Shown: positions 1 to 8,303 of the stretch, piece after piece
Numbering within the stretch: position 1 is the first letter of the stretch
Layout: each line of letters opens with the position of its first letter
Source of the DNA: a bacterium
Lineage (GTDB): Bacteria; Actinomycetota; Acidimicrobiia; Spongiisociales; Spongiisociaceae
DNA: 40,177 nucleotides
Reading direction: 5' to 3'
Assembly: GCA_026710435.1 (NCBI GenBank)
Contig: JAPOQZ010000235.1
Span: forward strand, 1-40,177
Made by a program: the position numbers and the translations under genes
Notes under the pieces: model-generated
Told to the model about the DNA's origin: nothing
Seen by the model: the letters and a program-made list of their open reading frames with translations, nothing else
The model's database searches: none

Positions 1-391
1 CTGCGCTGCCGCGAGCACCCGTTCATCCGCGCCGAGCGGCTCGAGGAGCTGGTCTGGGGCGAGGTCAGGCGCGTGCTCCAGGACCCGGACCTGATCGCGG
101 CCGGGCTGGCGGCGCTGGACCCGGACGAGGACACCGGCGAGGCGGACGACGCCGCGCGCACGGAGCGCGAGCTGGCGGGCGTGCAGGCGGAGGAGGACCG
201 CGCGATCCGGCTCTACGTGTCGGGGAAGATCAGCGAGCAGCAGCTCGACCACCAGCGGCGCTTCATCGGCGAGCGGCTGGAGCGGCTGCGCGCGCCTCGA
301 CGAGCACCGGGCGAGGACCTCGGCCCAGGCCGGCCGGCGCGTAGCGGTGGAGCAAGTCTCAACTACTCTGGTGGGTGAAGTTCCAGCTTGA
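1..391 (+). pseudogene. Large serine recombinase, C-terminal remnant (frameshifted, cut by window edge)
   Basis: The reading frame is open from base 1 and encodes the part that follows the zinc-ribbon of large serine recombinases, including RAERLEELVWGEVRRVLQDP and a charged helical stretch with KISEQQLDHQRRFIGERL. In frame 1 the family pattern is lost after about base 295 and the frame stops at 376-378. Frame 2, starting at 296 (LDEHRARTSAQAGRR), continues the family-like coiled-coil tail to a stop at 389-391. This indicates a single-base shift near 290-296. Such enzymes cut and rejoin DNA for phages and integrative elements. The N-terminal catalytic part lies left of the window, so it is unknown whether it is intact. 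The element-end context (tRNA fragment at 4154) fits a mobile-element origin. Family assignment is fairly secure; inactivation is an inference. Confidence 0.65.
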
Positions 392-761
392 ACTTGTTCG
401 GACGCATCACCAGGGTGGCATACTGAAGGATGTCTCTTCCGACCAGCATCATCCGCCCACCGAATCCGTCAGGGTGCGACTCCAGAACACCTCGCGGGCG
501 TAGAGGTACCGTCGCTGTGCATAGAACGATCCGGACGACATGAAAAGGGAGTTCCACCGGGCCCTTCGCTGTCTCTACGGCCTTGAAAATCCGTGGGAAC
601 ATTCCGAGGGTAGTGGCTACGTCTGCCGATATCATTGACAGCGTGGCACCAGTGTCCACTAGGCCCTTGACGTTTATAGCCCTCGTTCGATCTTCTACCC
701 GTTGGAGCTGTACGGGGATTACTGGTCCGCTCATCTGGGACCAACTGCCGCTATAGGACAT
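363..761 (-). CDS. Retropepsin-like aspartic protease (clan AA)
   Basis: This single-domain aspartyl protease has about 132 residues if it starts at the ATG at 761; a longer start at 842 is possible. The catalytic motif is VDTGATLSMIS, with Asp36 as the likely catalytic residue. The C-terminal part (MLVGRDILQYATLVM) matches the second conserved block of retroviral-type proteases, which work as homodimers. The ATG at 761 overlaps the stop of the upstream small gene (751-753) by eleven bases, so the two are probably translated together. Substrates of these bacterial retropepsins are mostly unknown. Base composition is clearly less GC-rich than the rest of the window, consistent with acquired DNA. 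Function beyond proteolysis cannot be deduced. Confidence 0.75.
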   Translation of the reverse strand: MSYSGSWSQMSGPVIPVQLQRVEDRTRAINVKGLVDTGATLSMISADVATTLGMFPRIFKAVETAKGPVELPFHVVRIVLCTATVPLRPRGVLESHPDGFGGRMMLVGRDILQYATLVMRPNKFKLELHPPE

Positions 762-1014
762 GGGAGAACCAGCCGAGACTGATCGGCTGTTCTTCCTTAA
801 CCTCTTGGATAGAGAATCGGTCGTCGGGGTACGCTTCGGCACCGCAGCGAAGGGCAGCTTCCTGAGACGGGAATAGCCCTGTTACCTGCTCGTCTCGGAG
901 GACTGCCCACTCCCCGCTGTGATCTGGTAGTAGAGTCGGCAGAAGCCGTTGGTGGAAGGCACGGTAGTTTCGTTGGCCGTGTTCGATTGCTTCCTGCCTA
1001 GATAGTGTTGCCAT
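751..1014 (-). CDS. Small conserved protein, protease partner (DUF5678-like)
   Basis: An 87-residue soluble protein, first gene of a two-gene unit with the retropepsin-like protease. The central part (GEWAVLRDEQVTGLFPSQEA) followed by RFSIQEV resembles the small DUF5678-type proteins that I recall being encoded just upstream of bacterial aspartic proteases; I could not check this by search. No signal peptide, membrane segment or catalytic motif is visible. The stop codon overlaps the protease start, so coupled translation is likely. It may be a substrate, inhibitor or scaffold for the protease, which is a guess from the pairing only. Confidence 0.6.
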   Translation of the reverse strand: MATLSRQEAIEHGQRNYRAFHQRLLPTLLPDHSGEWAVLRDEQVTGLFPSQEAALRCGAEAYPDDRFSIQEVKEEQPISLGWFSHVL

Positions 1015-1830
1015 AATCGTCTTTCAAAGATCGGTAAGGGTGCAAGACCCGAGGGTCTTCGACACAGGCGTGCAGACTTGTGCGAGGAGGATCGTACATT
1101 CCCAGTATTGGTCCTCCAGTAGGTCCGGGAGGCGGAACGCGACGGAAGACGTCTTGTGGCTAATGGGCTGCTGCCGTGACTCGGGTGAGCGCGGCTCTAG
1201 CATCTTGTCGTCTCCTTCCTATTCTGTTCTGTCGGCCGAGGGCTCTGAACCTCTCCAGGCAGCGTATACCAGAACTACACGCGTGTGAAGGGTATTTCGG
1301 AGTACGGAAGTGGCAAGTCGACAAGAATAGAGGTGTAGAGGGCCTACCGCGCCTTGCCGGTGACAGGTCGATTAAGTAGGTGGTCGACGGAGAGTGGTGT
1401 TAGTCGGCGGAGGCCGGGCCGGGTCGATCGCTGACGGTACTGTTGATGCTGCAACAGGCCGGGGTACCAGCGTATCTAGCGGTCCGCATCGCTTTCTGCA
1501 GGACAGCGGCGGTGCCAGTCCTGGCTGGACCACTGCCGGATCGGGTCGCGATCGTGGTACCAACCGACCTGTTCGTTCTTCTCGCGAACGACCGGGGGAA
1601 CCAAGCGGGGAAGTACGCTCACAGGTTGCAGATGTATTGGCTGCCAGGCCGCCTTTCGGGCTCGTGTCAGGTGACTGTGCAGTGTGACGGCCCCTCAGGT
1701 CACGGATCCGTTTCGCTCACCGATCCCAGACTATCCACAGGCGCGACGAGGGGACGGGGGACGTTGAGACATCGGACGCTCGATAGGATGGCAGCCCCCG
1801 GGGCAATGTCTCATGGAAGGGGGGCAATGG
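1015..1830. other. Stretch without a supported gene (about 800 bp)
   Basis: Several short open frames cross this stretch on both strands, but none has a recognisable domain, a good ribosome site or consistent codon use. The longest plus-strand frame (1443-1838, 131 codons) would run over the start of the repeat-protein gene and is not supported. GC content is lower in the first half (1015-1300) than in the chromosome to the right. It is most simply read as decayed island DNA plus the promoter region of the next gene. Confidence 0.5.
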
Positions 1831-4026
1831 TTGGCTGACTCTCTCGAATGGGACATCGAACGGCGGCTCGCCGCCGCCAAGAATCCGCTCACCGCAGCCG
1901 CCGTTCTCGCGACGCTGGCCGATGACAGCGACCTGGTGGTATGCACGGCCGTGGCCGGGAATCCGAGTACGCCTGAGTCGGTGCGGGTGGCGGCCGCCAA
2001 GGGTTGGTTGACCCCGCCGGCTGTGCTCTTGGCGATGGCGGATGACACAAGCTGGCTGGTGCGCGACGAGGCCGCCCACAATCCGAGGACTCCCGACTAC
2101 GTGCGTGACGCGCTCGAACGTGTAGGCGGCGACCCTACCAGTGGGTGGCACCGCTTTGAGCGGCTGGCCGCTGCTGAGAGTCCGGGCACTTCCCGGCGGG
2201 CGCTGTGGGCGCTGTCCACCGCATACGGCTTCGATGATGAGGCCCAGGGTGTCGCCGGCAACCCGAACACACCCAGCGAAATGCTGGCAAAGCTGGCTGT
2301 AGACCCCCGACAGAAGGTCCGGTCTGGGGTTGCCCGCAACGAAAGCACCCCTGGTTGGCTAATGGCATCGCTCGCCCGCGACACCGCCTGGGAAGTCCGC
2401 GAAGAGGTAGCCCGCAACTGGAACAGCCCCGACTACGTGCTCACCCAACTCGCCGAAGACCATCCTGCAATCCCGGCCGATGGGAACACCGACTGGGGGC
2501 TGATCAGCGAGCGGATTGAGAAAGATATCGAGAACCGGGGGATCCGCGCGGCTGTAGCCTCCAATCCGGCGACGCCGGTTCATGTACTGGTCCGGCTGTC
2601 CGATGATCCCGAATCGCTGGTCCGCACCATGGTCGCGGCCAATCTCAACACACCCGTCGATGTGGTGGTCGCGCTGGCTCTGAACCCAGACAACTCTAAG
2701 CGGGTCCGGGCGGGCGCTGCGCACAACCCGAATACACCCCCCGACGTTCTGGAACAGCTCGCCGCGAGTGCCGAACCGCGAGCCCGTCCGGGTGCGCCGG
2801 GGGCGACCCTAGACCTGATCAGCAACTGGGAGGTATGTTCCGAACTGGCTGACAATCCCGCAACCCCGGCTGACGTACTAGCGCGGCTAGCCGGAGACAG
2901 CGACGCCCTGATCCGGCGGTCAGTAGCCAAGAACTCGAACACATACCCCGACTTGGTCGAACAACTCGCCCAAGACCCCGACCAAGGCGTGCGATCATCG
3001 GCGGCGCATCTCCTCGGGAACCGATTCAGGATCGCCCTGGACGCGCCAGCGGCCATGCTTATCCCGCTCGCCGCGAGCCCTCATCCCCACGTGCGGCGCG
3101 AAACTGCAAAACACCCCAACACACCGGCCGACGTTGTGGCCAGACTCGCCCAAGACCCCCACCCCGACGTCCGACACGCCGCCAAACATCCAAATCATCA
3201 TCAGACGGTGACTGAGCCGACCAGAGGGACCCGCAACGAGCAGCTAGCCGCCGCCGAGGACCCGGCCACATCCGCCGACACGCTCAACACGCTTGCACGC
3301 CGTGCTTCTTGGTGGCTGGTCCGCTGGGCCATTGCCCGCAACCCGAACACCGGAGGTGACACGCTCGAAGGGCTGGCCCACGACCGACAGGATGCGGTCC
3401 GCTGGGCTGCGTCCCAACATCCCAACACACCCCCCGATGTGCTTACTCAACTCGCCGAAGACGCCCACCCGGATGTCCGTTCGGGAGCAGCCCGCAACCC
3501 GAACACACCCGCCGACCGGCTGGCACGACTCGCCGACGAAGAAACCCCACCACCAGGCCAGTTCTCTGTCCCAGCAGTGATGCTGGCACTGGCCGACAAC
3601 CCGAACACACCTGCTGACGCGCTAACCCGACTCGCCAACAACCCAGAAACCAGTGTGCGGCAGAGCGTAGCCACCAATCCGAACACACCTACCGACGTGC
3701 TGGCGCGACTCGCCCGCAACGACCACATACCGGAAGTCCGTTCGCGAGCAGTTAGAAACCCGAACATACCCGCTGACCTGCTCGTCCGGCTCACCGGTGA
3801 CCCAGATCCCTACATACGCAGACTCGCCGCCTCCGAGGTCGCAGGCAAAGGGGCATTCTTCGGTCACCCCGGAAACCTCCCCGACACCAGCGCCGCACCG
3901 GACAACCCAGAAACCCTGCCCGGTTTCAGGACGAAACGAAGCAGTTCCAAGCCCGGCATGATGATGGGTCGCCTGGTTGCTAACCTCAAGCGCCTTCCTA
4001 GAAAGGGCCGTTCCTCACGTCGATAG
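1831..4026 (+). CDS. Leucine-rich-variant / HEAT-like repeat protein
   Basis: A 731-residue protein made almost wholly of about 20 helical repeats of roughly 24-26 residues. The consensus is NPNTPADVLARLA followed by a D-rich turn and VR..VA. This matches the leucine-rich-variant (LRV) type of alpha solenoid, which serves as a protein-binding scaffold. There is no signal peptide or membrane segment. The C-terminal 50 residues are basic and unstructured (ending KRLPRKGRSSRR). I prefer the TTG start at 1831 because a purine-rich ribosome site lies at 1816-1824, six bases upstream; an in-frame ATG at 1813 overlaps that site. Several repeats are degenerate or interrupted (near residues 95-115, 205-230 and 320-345). 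It sits next to the tRNA-Ile attachment remnant, so it is probably island cargo. No enzymatic function is visible. Confidence 0.85.
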   Translation: MADSLEWDIERRLAAAKNPLTAAAVLATLADDSDLVVCTAVAGNPSTPESVRVAAAKGWLTPPAVLLAMADDTSWLVRDEAAHNPRTPDYVRDALERVGGDPTSGWHRFERLAAAESPGTSRRALWALSTAYGFDDEAQGVAGNPNTPSEMLAKLAVDPRQKVRSGVARNESTPGWLMASLARDTAWEVREEVARNWNSPDYVLTQLAEDHPAIPADGNTDWGLISERIEKDIENRGIRAAVASNPATPVHVLVRLSDDPESLVRTMVAANLNTPVDVVVALALNPDNSKRVRAGAAHNPNTPPDVLEQLAASAEPRARPGAPGATLDLISNWEVCSELADNPATPADVLARLAGDSDALIRRSVAKNSNTYPDLVEQLAQDPDQGVRSSAAHLLGNRFRIALDAPAAMLIPLAASPHPHVRRETAKHPNTPADVVARLAQDPHPDVRHAAKHPNHHQTVTEPTRGTRNEQLAAAEDPATSADTLNTLARRASWWLVRWAIARNPNTGGDTLEGLAHDRQDAVRWAASQHPNTPPDVLTQLAEDAHPDVRSGAARNPNTPADRLARLADEETPPPGQFSVPAVMLALADNPNTPADALTRLANNPETSVRQSVATNPNTPTDVLARLARNDHIPEVRSRAVRNPNIPADLLVRLTGDPDPYIRRLAASEVAGKGAFFGHPGNLPDTSAAPDNPETLPGFRTKRSSSKPGMMMGRLVANLKRLPRKGRSSRR

Positions 4027-4153
4027 GGTGTAGAGGAAACACCTCCCTTCCCCCTGGTTTGTTGAAAGGGGTCTGGTCGGCCGTCCCCTGGTCGACTGTG
4101 GGTCAGAGTGTGGGATACAGCCGCTCGACTAGCCACTTAAACTGGTGTTTTAC

Positions 4154-4200
4154 CCTCCCTGATAAGGATGAGGTCCCTGGTTCAAATCCAGGTGGGCCCA
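4154..4200 (+). other. tRNA-Ile(GAU) 3'-half: probable att site of a genomic island
   Basis: The sequence contains the anticodon loop CTGATAA (4159-4165), the 3' anticodon-stem strand, a perfect T-arm (CCTGG-TTCAAAT-CCAGG, 4176-4192) and the 3' acceptor strand TGGGCCCA (4193-4200). The bases upstream do not form a D-arm, and no GGGCCCA acceptor strand is present. The 5' anticodon-stem strand has one C-T mismatch against the 3' strand, which marks where tRNA identity is lost (about 4154-4156). A 3' half of a tRNA gene at an element boundary is the usual product of tyrosine-integrase insertion. The intact tRNA-Ile would then lie to the left of the window. The fragment cannot be a working tRNA. 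Confidence 0.8.
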
Positions 4201-4238
4201 CCGGTTCCTGACCGTTACACACCGGTTCCTACTGTCCT

Positions 4239-4262
4239 AAACCCCGGGACAGCAGGGGTTTT
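4239..4262 (+). terminator. Intrinsic terminator downstream of the tRNA-Ile fragment
   Basis: A seven-pair stem AAACCCC (4239-4245) / GGGGTTT (4255-4261) with a nine-base loop is followed by TTCTG. Its position about 40 bases after the tRNA 3' end suggests it is the original terminator of the tRNA-Ile gene, left on the chromosomal side after island insertion. Confidence 0.6.
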
Positions 4263-4353
4263 CTGCTTGGGGGGTATCGCCTTGGGGAGCCCCCGGAGTG
4301 CTCTGGCAAGTACGTGGCTGTCGCTCGTTCAGCCCCGTGGAGGAATCCCCCGG

Positions 4354-5100
4354 TTAGCTGATGAGTAGGCGGAGAGCGCTACGACCGCGGTCGGCCTGGG
4401 AGCTTGGCAGGGGTGACCAGGCTCGGTGTTCGGGGTTGAGGATTCCGGAACGTCTCCTGAGACGTTTTCTGTCTTTTGGGGTGAGTTGTTCACGTATTGC
4501 TATGGGTTGTTCGAGAAGGCTCAGGAGTAGAGCTAGGTCGCTTCGTTGCGCGTCGGGTAGGTCGTCGGCGTCGACAGCGGCGGCTTTGATGATGATCGCG
4601 CCCAGCAGGGACGGCCGGGGTATCAGGCCCTCGGAATCCCCGGCAGCGATGGGCACGAGCTCGGTCCGAGCTATTGCCTGGGTGCCTCCGGGAACCTGCA
4701 GGGTGTGACCGGGCGGAGTAGTGGTGATGTCTGTTCTAGGTCCGAGTCCCTCGGGTGCCAACACGTCGAGGCTGACTCGTCCACGGCAATACCGGTGGGC
4801 CAGCCCGTCGGGCGACCAGCCAGCGAGCACGAATCCGCGACTTTGGATGGCTCGGACGAATTGCCTGACCCCGCCGGTGACAAGCCGCGCGTTCACAAGC
4901 ACATCCAGATCAGAGGACACCCGCAGTGGTTCGACGCCACGCTCGATGGCGTGGACGAACACCATTTGACCCCCGATGAGTGTCCACTCCTGGGGTCGCA
5001 GGTCAGCGAGTTCGAGGAGGGTTTCCCACAGAGCGAACTCATACCCGGCGAGGGTCGGTAACTGGACAGGTTCCCGGTCGATGATCGGCCAGCGGATCAC
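4354..5100 (-). CDS. Nucleotidyltransferase, AbiEii/MNT-like putative toxin
   Basis: A 248-residue protein with a nucleotidyltransferase core: the Gly pair G43-G44 in LIGGQMVFVHA and the metal-binding pair D64 and D66 in RVSSDLDVLV. This arrangement is typical of AbiEii-type and related stand-alone transferases, which act as toxins by transferring nucleotides to tRNA or protein. The GTG start at 5098-5100 overlaps the stop of the upstream HTH gene (GTGA), so the two are translationally coupled. The partner and order (regulator first, transferase second) fit a toxin-antitoxin or abortive-infection module. The C-terminal third is Arg-rich and not recognisable. The fold is fairly sure; the toxin role is inferred. 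Confidence 0.7.
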   Translation of the reverse strand: MIRWPIIDREPVQLPTLAGYEFALWETLLELADLRPQEWTLIGGQMVFVHAIERGVEPLRVSSDLDVLVNARLVTGGVRQFVRAIQSRGFVLAGWSPDGLAHRYCRGRVSLDVLAPEGLGPRTDITTTPPGHTLQVPGGTQAIARTELVPIAAGDSEGLIPRPSLLGAIIIKAAAVDADDLPDAQRSDLALLLSLLEQPIAIREQLTPKDRKRLRRRSGILNPEHRAWSPLPSSQADRGRSALRLLIS

Positions 5101-5762
5101 AATTTCTGCAGCAACTGCGTGCCAGCGCGCCGGGTCCGGTCGTCGTTGGATTCGAGCAGGTCTACGGCCACGATCGCGGGTGGTGCAACCTCGTCATCGG
5201 GACCGAAGGGCCACAGGTGGTCCGCGACGGTCCGCAATGTGACATTTGGCCGTTCGGTGGCTTCGTCTAGGGCGAACCGGCTGATGAGGGTGGGTAACAC
5301 GGTGGTTGGGACATAACCTTCGAGGTGGTCCGTAGCCGCTATGTCAAGCCGGTATTGTCCCCCCGCACTTATGCCTGAGAGGACGACATCGGGTTCAGCA
5401 GCGATGAGTGAGAGGGTTGAGGGATGGGCATAGAAAGAGCGTGCCGTGGCGCGTACCGCCAACTGTGAAAGGTAACTAGCCAGTCCCGCGTTGAGACGGT
5501 GCCGAGCCCGCGAACGCTGGGAAGGCGACAGAGTGGCATCGCGGCCGGAAGCGATGGCTAGCAGCGCCCACGCCGACGCAGGCTGCCATGGTCTACCCGC
5601 GGTGGCGCGTTGTCGTCTCAGGGGTTCCAGGGCGCTGGGCTCAAGGATCCATGTGTTCCCAACTCGCTGGCCGTTGATCGTACCGCGAGCGAGCATCTGC
5701 CGAACCCGGCGACGGCTGACACTCAACTCTGCTGCTGCATCGGCTACTCCTAACAAGTCCAT
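5097..5762 (-). CDS. Helix-turn-helix protein, putative antitoxin/regulator
   Basis: A 221-residue protein whose first 55 residues form an excisionase/MerR-type winged helix (LLGVADAAAELSVSRRRVRQ, then GTINGQRVGNTWIL). The remainder is a mixed alpha/beta domain without a known match. It is the first gene of a pair with the nucleotidyltransferase and overlaps it by four bases. A perfect GCTAC-CT-GTAGC palindrome lies 9-20 bases upstream of the start, which would suit autorepression as in many antitoxins. Upstream DNA is AT-rich. Role as antitoxin is inferred from context. Confidence 0.7.
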   Translation of the reverse strand: MDLLGVADAAAELSVSRRRVRQMLARGTINGQRVGNTWILEPSALEPLRRQRATAGRPWQPASAWALLAIASGRDATLSPSQRSRARHRLNAGLASYLSQLAVRATARSFYAHPSTLSLIAAEPDVVLSGISAGGQYRLDIAATDHLEGYVPTTVLPTLISRFALDEATERPNVTLRTVADHLWPFGPDDEVAPPAIVAVDLLESNDDRTRRAGTQLLQKL

Positions 5763-5770
5763 GACGATAT

Positions 5771-5782
5771 GCTACCTGTAGC
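5771..5782. promoter_or_regulatory. Palindromic operator candidate before the HTH/NTase pair
   Basis: GCTAC CT GTAGC is a perfect inverted repeat just upstream of the HTH start codon (5762). An AT-rich stretch with TATTATGCAA lies at 5789-5797. Position and symmetry suit binding of the HTH protein to its own promoter; this is inference. Confidence 0.4.
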
Positions 5783-5791
5783 GGAAGTATT

Positions 5792-5970
5792 ATGCAATCA
5801 CGCTGCTTTGACCAGGTTAGTGATGGTCGGCTGGCGACAGAGATGTACGAGCGTTGGCAGCGCGGCGAGGCGGAATCTTGTCTTGAGGTCGAGTACTGGG
5901 CGAAGGGTTCCGCTCATGGGAAGGCGTTCTCCGGGTATGTGAGGCGCTGGCTCGGGATAGAGACCGAACG
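5792..5970 (+). pseudogene. Truncated small protein fragment fused to MFS remnant
   Basis: The first 58 or so codons from the ATG at 5792 read like a genuine small soluble protein: LATEMYERWQRGEAES, then AHGKAFSGYVRRWLGIETER. The spacing resembles small conserved proteins of mobile regions, but I cannot name the family. After about 5970 this frame runs antiparallel to the coding logic of the MFS remnant, which uses another frame. The two are therefore probably joined by a deletion. It is unlikely to be a complete gene. Confidence 0.4.
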
Positions 5971-7092
5971 TACGTGTCCATCGCGGATCTGTTTCCGCCC
6001 GAAGACCGGGGCAAGTTCCACGGCATCCTGGGTGCTCTGTACGCGGTGGCGATCGCGGTGGGCCCGATCATGGGCGTTTTCGTTGCCGAGTGGCTCTCCT
6101 GGAACTGGACGTTCCTGTTGATCGCGCGGGCCGGCGCGCCGGTTCTGGCACTTACGGTTCGTAGTTTCCCGAGACCGCACTCACTTCCCGGGCAGCGGGA
6201 AATGGATTATCCCGACATGGTGGTGTTGGCATTGGCCGTAGGAGAAGTGGTGCTGTCGCTGTCGTCCGCCGGCGTCTTGGATACCTGGGACGCACCACTG
6301 AGCATCGGCCCGCTGGTTTTCGGGTTGGCGGCGGCGGAGATCTTCGTGGTGATCGAGTCCAGATCCAGGTCGCCGATCATGCCTCTTGGGATATACCGGC
6401 ACCGGGCGGTGTCCGTCGCCGTGATCGTGACGCTGGTGACCGCCGTGAGCTTGCACGGGTTCGTGCCGTTCCTGCCGCTGTACTTTCTGGCAGTGCTGGG
6501 AATGTCCGCGACCCGGGCCGGCACGCTGCTCATTCCGATGCTGCTGGGGATAGCGTTGGGTGCGATCCTGGCCGGCCAACTGCTCTCTCGGACCGTGGGC
6601 CACTACCGGACGCAGACGCTGGTCAGTGCCGGGCTCATGGCGGCGGGTATGTACCTCTTTTCCACTCTGGACGGCGGCGGAGGCTTCGCCGGGGGTGGGC
6701 CGATCCTCTTCAGCCAGACATATCTGGTTATTACGGCAATCGCGTTTCGGCGGCGTGGGGGCCACGCTCTCTGTGGCGGTCCAGAACGCAGTCCCGTTAC
6801 CGTCAGAGACGCCCTCCCTGAAGGACTCCTCGATTCGGTACAGGAAGACGCGCGGGCGCTGGTCGATCCCGCTGTAGCCCAGGCGTTGAAGGAAACGGTC
6901 GTCGAAACCGGCAGCGGGGATGTTCCGCTGGCCGACAGCCTGCTGGACTCGCTCAACCTTGCTCTGACGGGAGCGCTAAGCGACGTGTTCACCGTGCTGT
7001 GGGTCGCGGCGGCTCTGTCTATCCCCGTCGCGTTGTTCCTGCGCGTGCGCCATGACACGGATCACCGCTCGAAACGGGAAGGATCCCGTTGA
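5962..7092 (+). pseudogene. MFS drug exporter (DHA2/EmrB type), broken
   Basis: Frame 1 from about 5962 encodes family sequence starting in the middle of a 14-helix MFS exporter: IADLFPPEDRGKFHGILGA, then GPIMGVFVAEWLSWNWTF. The first four or so membrane helices are missing. Around 6735 the conserved block shifts to frame 2 (FGGVGATLSVAVQNAVP) and returns to frame 1 near 6810 (LPEGLLDSVQEDARALV). The helix pair normally found between these is deleted. Frame 1 ends at 7090-7092. Truncation plus two frame changes make this a pseudogene. Intact relatives export drugs by proton antiport. Confidence 0.8.
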
Positions 7093-7254
7093 TCGAATCC
7101 ATCGAGACACCCTTCGATCCCTTTGGCTCGAGCACCAGAAACCGTGAGGCGGCCACCGTAGAGGGCTCAGTCGTCGATATCACAGTCACTGCTTGGGGCT
7201 CACTCGTCACCAGCGAGACCCACGGCGTCAGGGTCAACGGCGAACCTCTCCTAC

Positions 7255-8082
7255 CTACCCGGACGCAGACCGCCCTCTCCAGTGAGCGTTGATTTCCTCC
7301 CCGTTGGCGATCCATGCGTCCATCTCACGGGCTTTCATGATGATGCGCCGAAGCGTGTCGATGCGGTACGGGCGGCCCGTGACCTGGGGATGGTTGACGA
7401 GGGTGAACAGCCCGCCCATCTCGCGGATGCCGTCGAGTTCGGAAGACCAGAGTGACACGACGTGGTCGTTGGGCACCACCGGATTGACGTGCGGCGCCGG
7501 GTAGGCATTGGGAGACACCATGGCGAAACCCCAGTCGTCGGCCACCCAGTGCATCGGGAGTTCGAGCAGCGAATGGCCGTCCAGAGCATGGAAGTAGGGA
7601 TGGACCGAGTCCATGAAGGTGGACGTGTATTGGACGCCCCGCTCGGCCAGTACGCGGTTCGTTGCCGGGCTGATCTCGGCGACCGGAGCACGGTGGCCGA
7701 TGGGCGCCCTGCCCGACATCTCGCTGATGATCCGGATACTTCGCTCGACTACCTCTACCTCCTCCGGTTCGGACAGCAGGTCCGGGCGCTCGTGCTTGTG
7801 GCCGTGCAATCCGATCTCGTGGCTCCCGGCCAGGATCGCATCAACCGCACCCGGGTAGCGCCGGGCCACCCATGAGGGAACGAAGAAGGTGGACCTGACT
7901 CCGAACTCGGCCAGGACCTCGAGGATGCGGTAGATGCCGACCTTGGGGCCGTAGGCAGCCTGCGACATCGTGATCGGGAGGTCGGCGTTCCGCTGATCGA
8001 CCGCCAGCAGCCATGCCTCCCCATCCAGGTCGAACGAGAAGAATGCGGCGAACGTCTTGCCACCGGGCCATGTCGAGTCCAT
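7255..8082 (-). CDS. Polysaccharide deacetylase family protein (PuuE/imidase-like)
   Basis: A 275-residue NodB-fold hydrolase. Motif 1 is FSFDLDGE (Asp18 and Asp20), motif 2 is HEIGLHGHKHE with the paired His ligands, and motif 3 is GHRAP. A distal LVNHPQVTGR supplies another conserved His. No signal peptide is present, so it acts in the cytoplasm. This fits the branch that opens cyclic imides or allantoin-like amides rather than cell-wall chitin deacetylases. I chose the ATG at 8082 because AAGGAGGG lies just upstream; the ATG at 8103 has no ribosome site. Substrate is uncertain; neighbouring amide and amino-acid hydrolases fit nitrogen catabolism. Confidence 0.85.
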   Translation of the reverse strand: MDSTWPGGKTFAAFFSFDLDGEAWLLAVDQRNADLPITMSQAAYGPKVGIYRILEVLAEFGVRSTFFVPSWVARRYPGAVDAILAGSHEIGLHGHKHERPDLLSEPEEVEVVERSIRIISEMSGRAPIGHRAPVAEISPATNRVLAERGVQYTSTFMDSVHPYFHALDGHSLLELPMHWVADDWGFAMVSPNAYPAPHVNPVVPNDHVVSLWSSELDGIREMGGLFTLVNHPQVTGRPYRIDTLRRIIMKAREMDAWIANGEEINAHWRGRSASG

Positions 8083-8303
8083 CGTGTCCCTCCTTCTCCG
8101 CATTATGTCAGCAGCGGGCGCTCGCGGTAGCAGGCGACGCGTATTTCCCTCCGATCGACAGTCGCTTTCTCACGGGTGGTGGGGGTGGATGACGCGGCGG
8201 CATCCCCGGTGGCGGTCATCGTTGTACTCACCTCGACAGCTCGAGGATCCGGGATCTCCCCGCCCGGACGCTCGATCCTGCGGCCGGGCCGGGCGTGCGG
8301 TTG

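Noticed and set aside
1729..1740. TATCCACA resembling a DnaA box
   Set aside because: A single near-match without partner boxes in a foreign, gene-poor stretch is expected by chance.
1443..1838. 131-codon plus-strand frame before the repeat protein
   Set aside because: It has some protein-like stretches but no ribosome site or domain, and it would overlap the next gene's start and ribosome site.
1831..4026. Periodic repeats considered as a CRISPR or DNA repeat array
   Set aside because: The period of about 72-78 bases is in frame and varies at DNA level; it reflects protein repeats, not a CRISPR array.
4168..4368. Small plus-strand frame starting inside the tRNA-Ile fragment
   Set aside because: It begins in the T-arm region and runs through the terminator; such frames are a known artefact of tRNA 3' ends.
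7089..7292. 67-codon frame overlapping the end of the MFS remnant
   Set aside because: TTG start inside a pseudogene stop, no ribosome site and no recognisable domain.
8240..8300. GC-rich inverted repeat after the VanZ-like gene as terminator
   Set aside because: A CGCCCGG/CCGGGCG stem can form, but there is no T-run on either strand, so termination is not supported.
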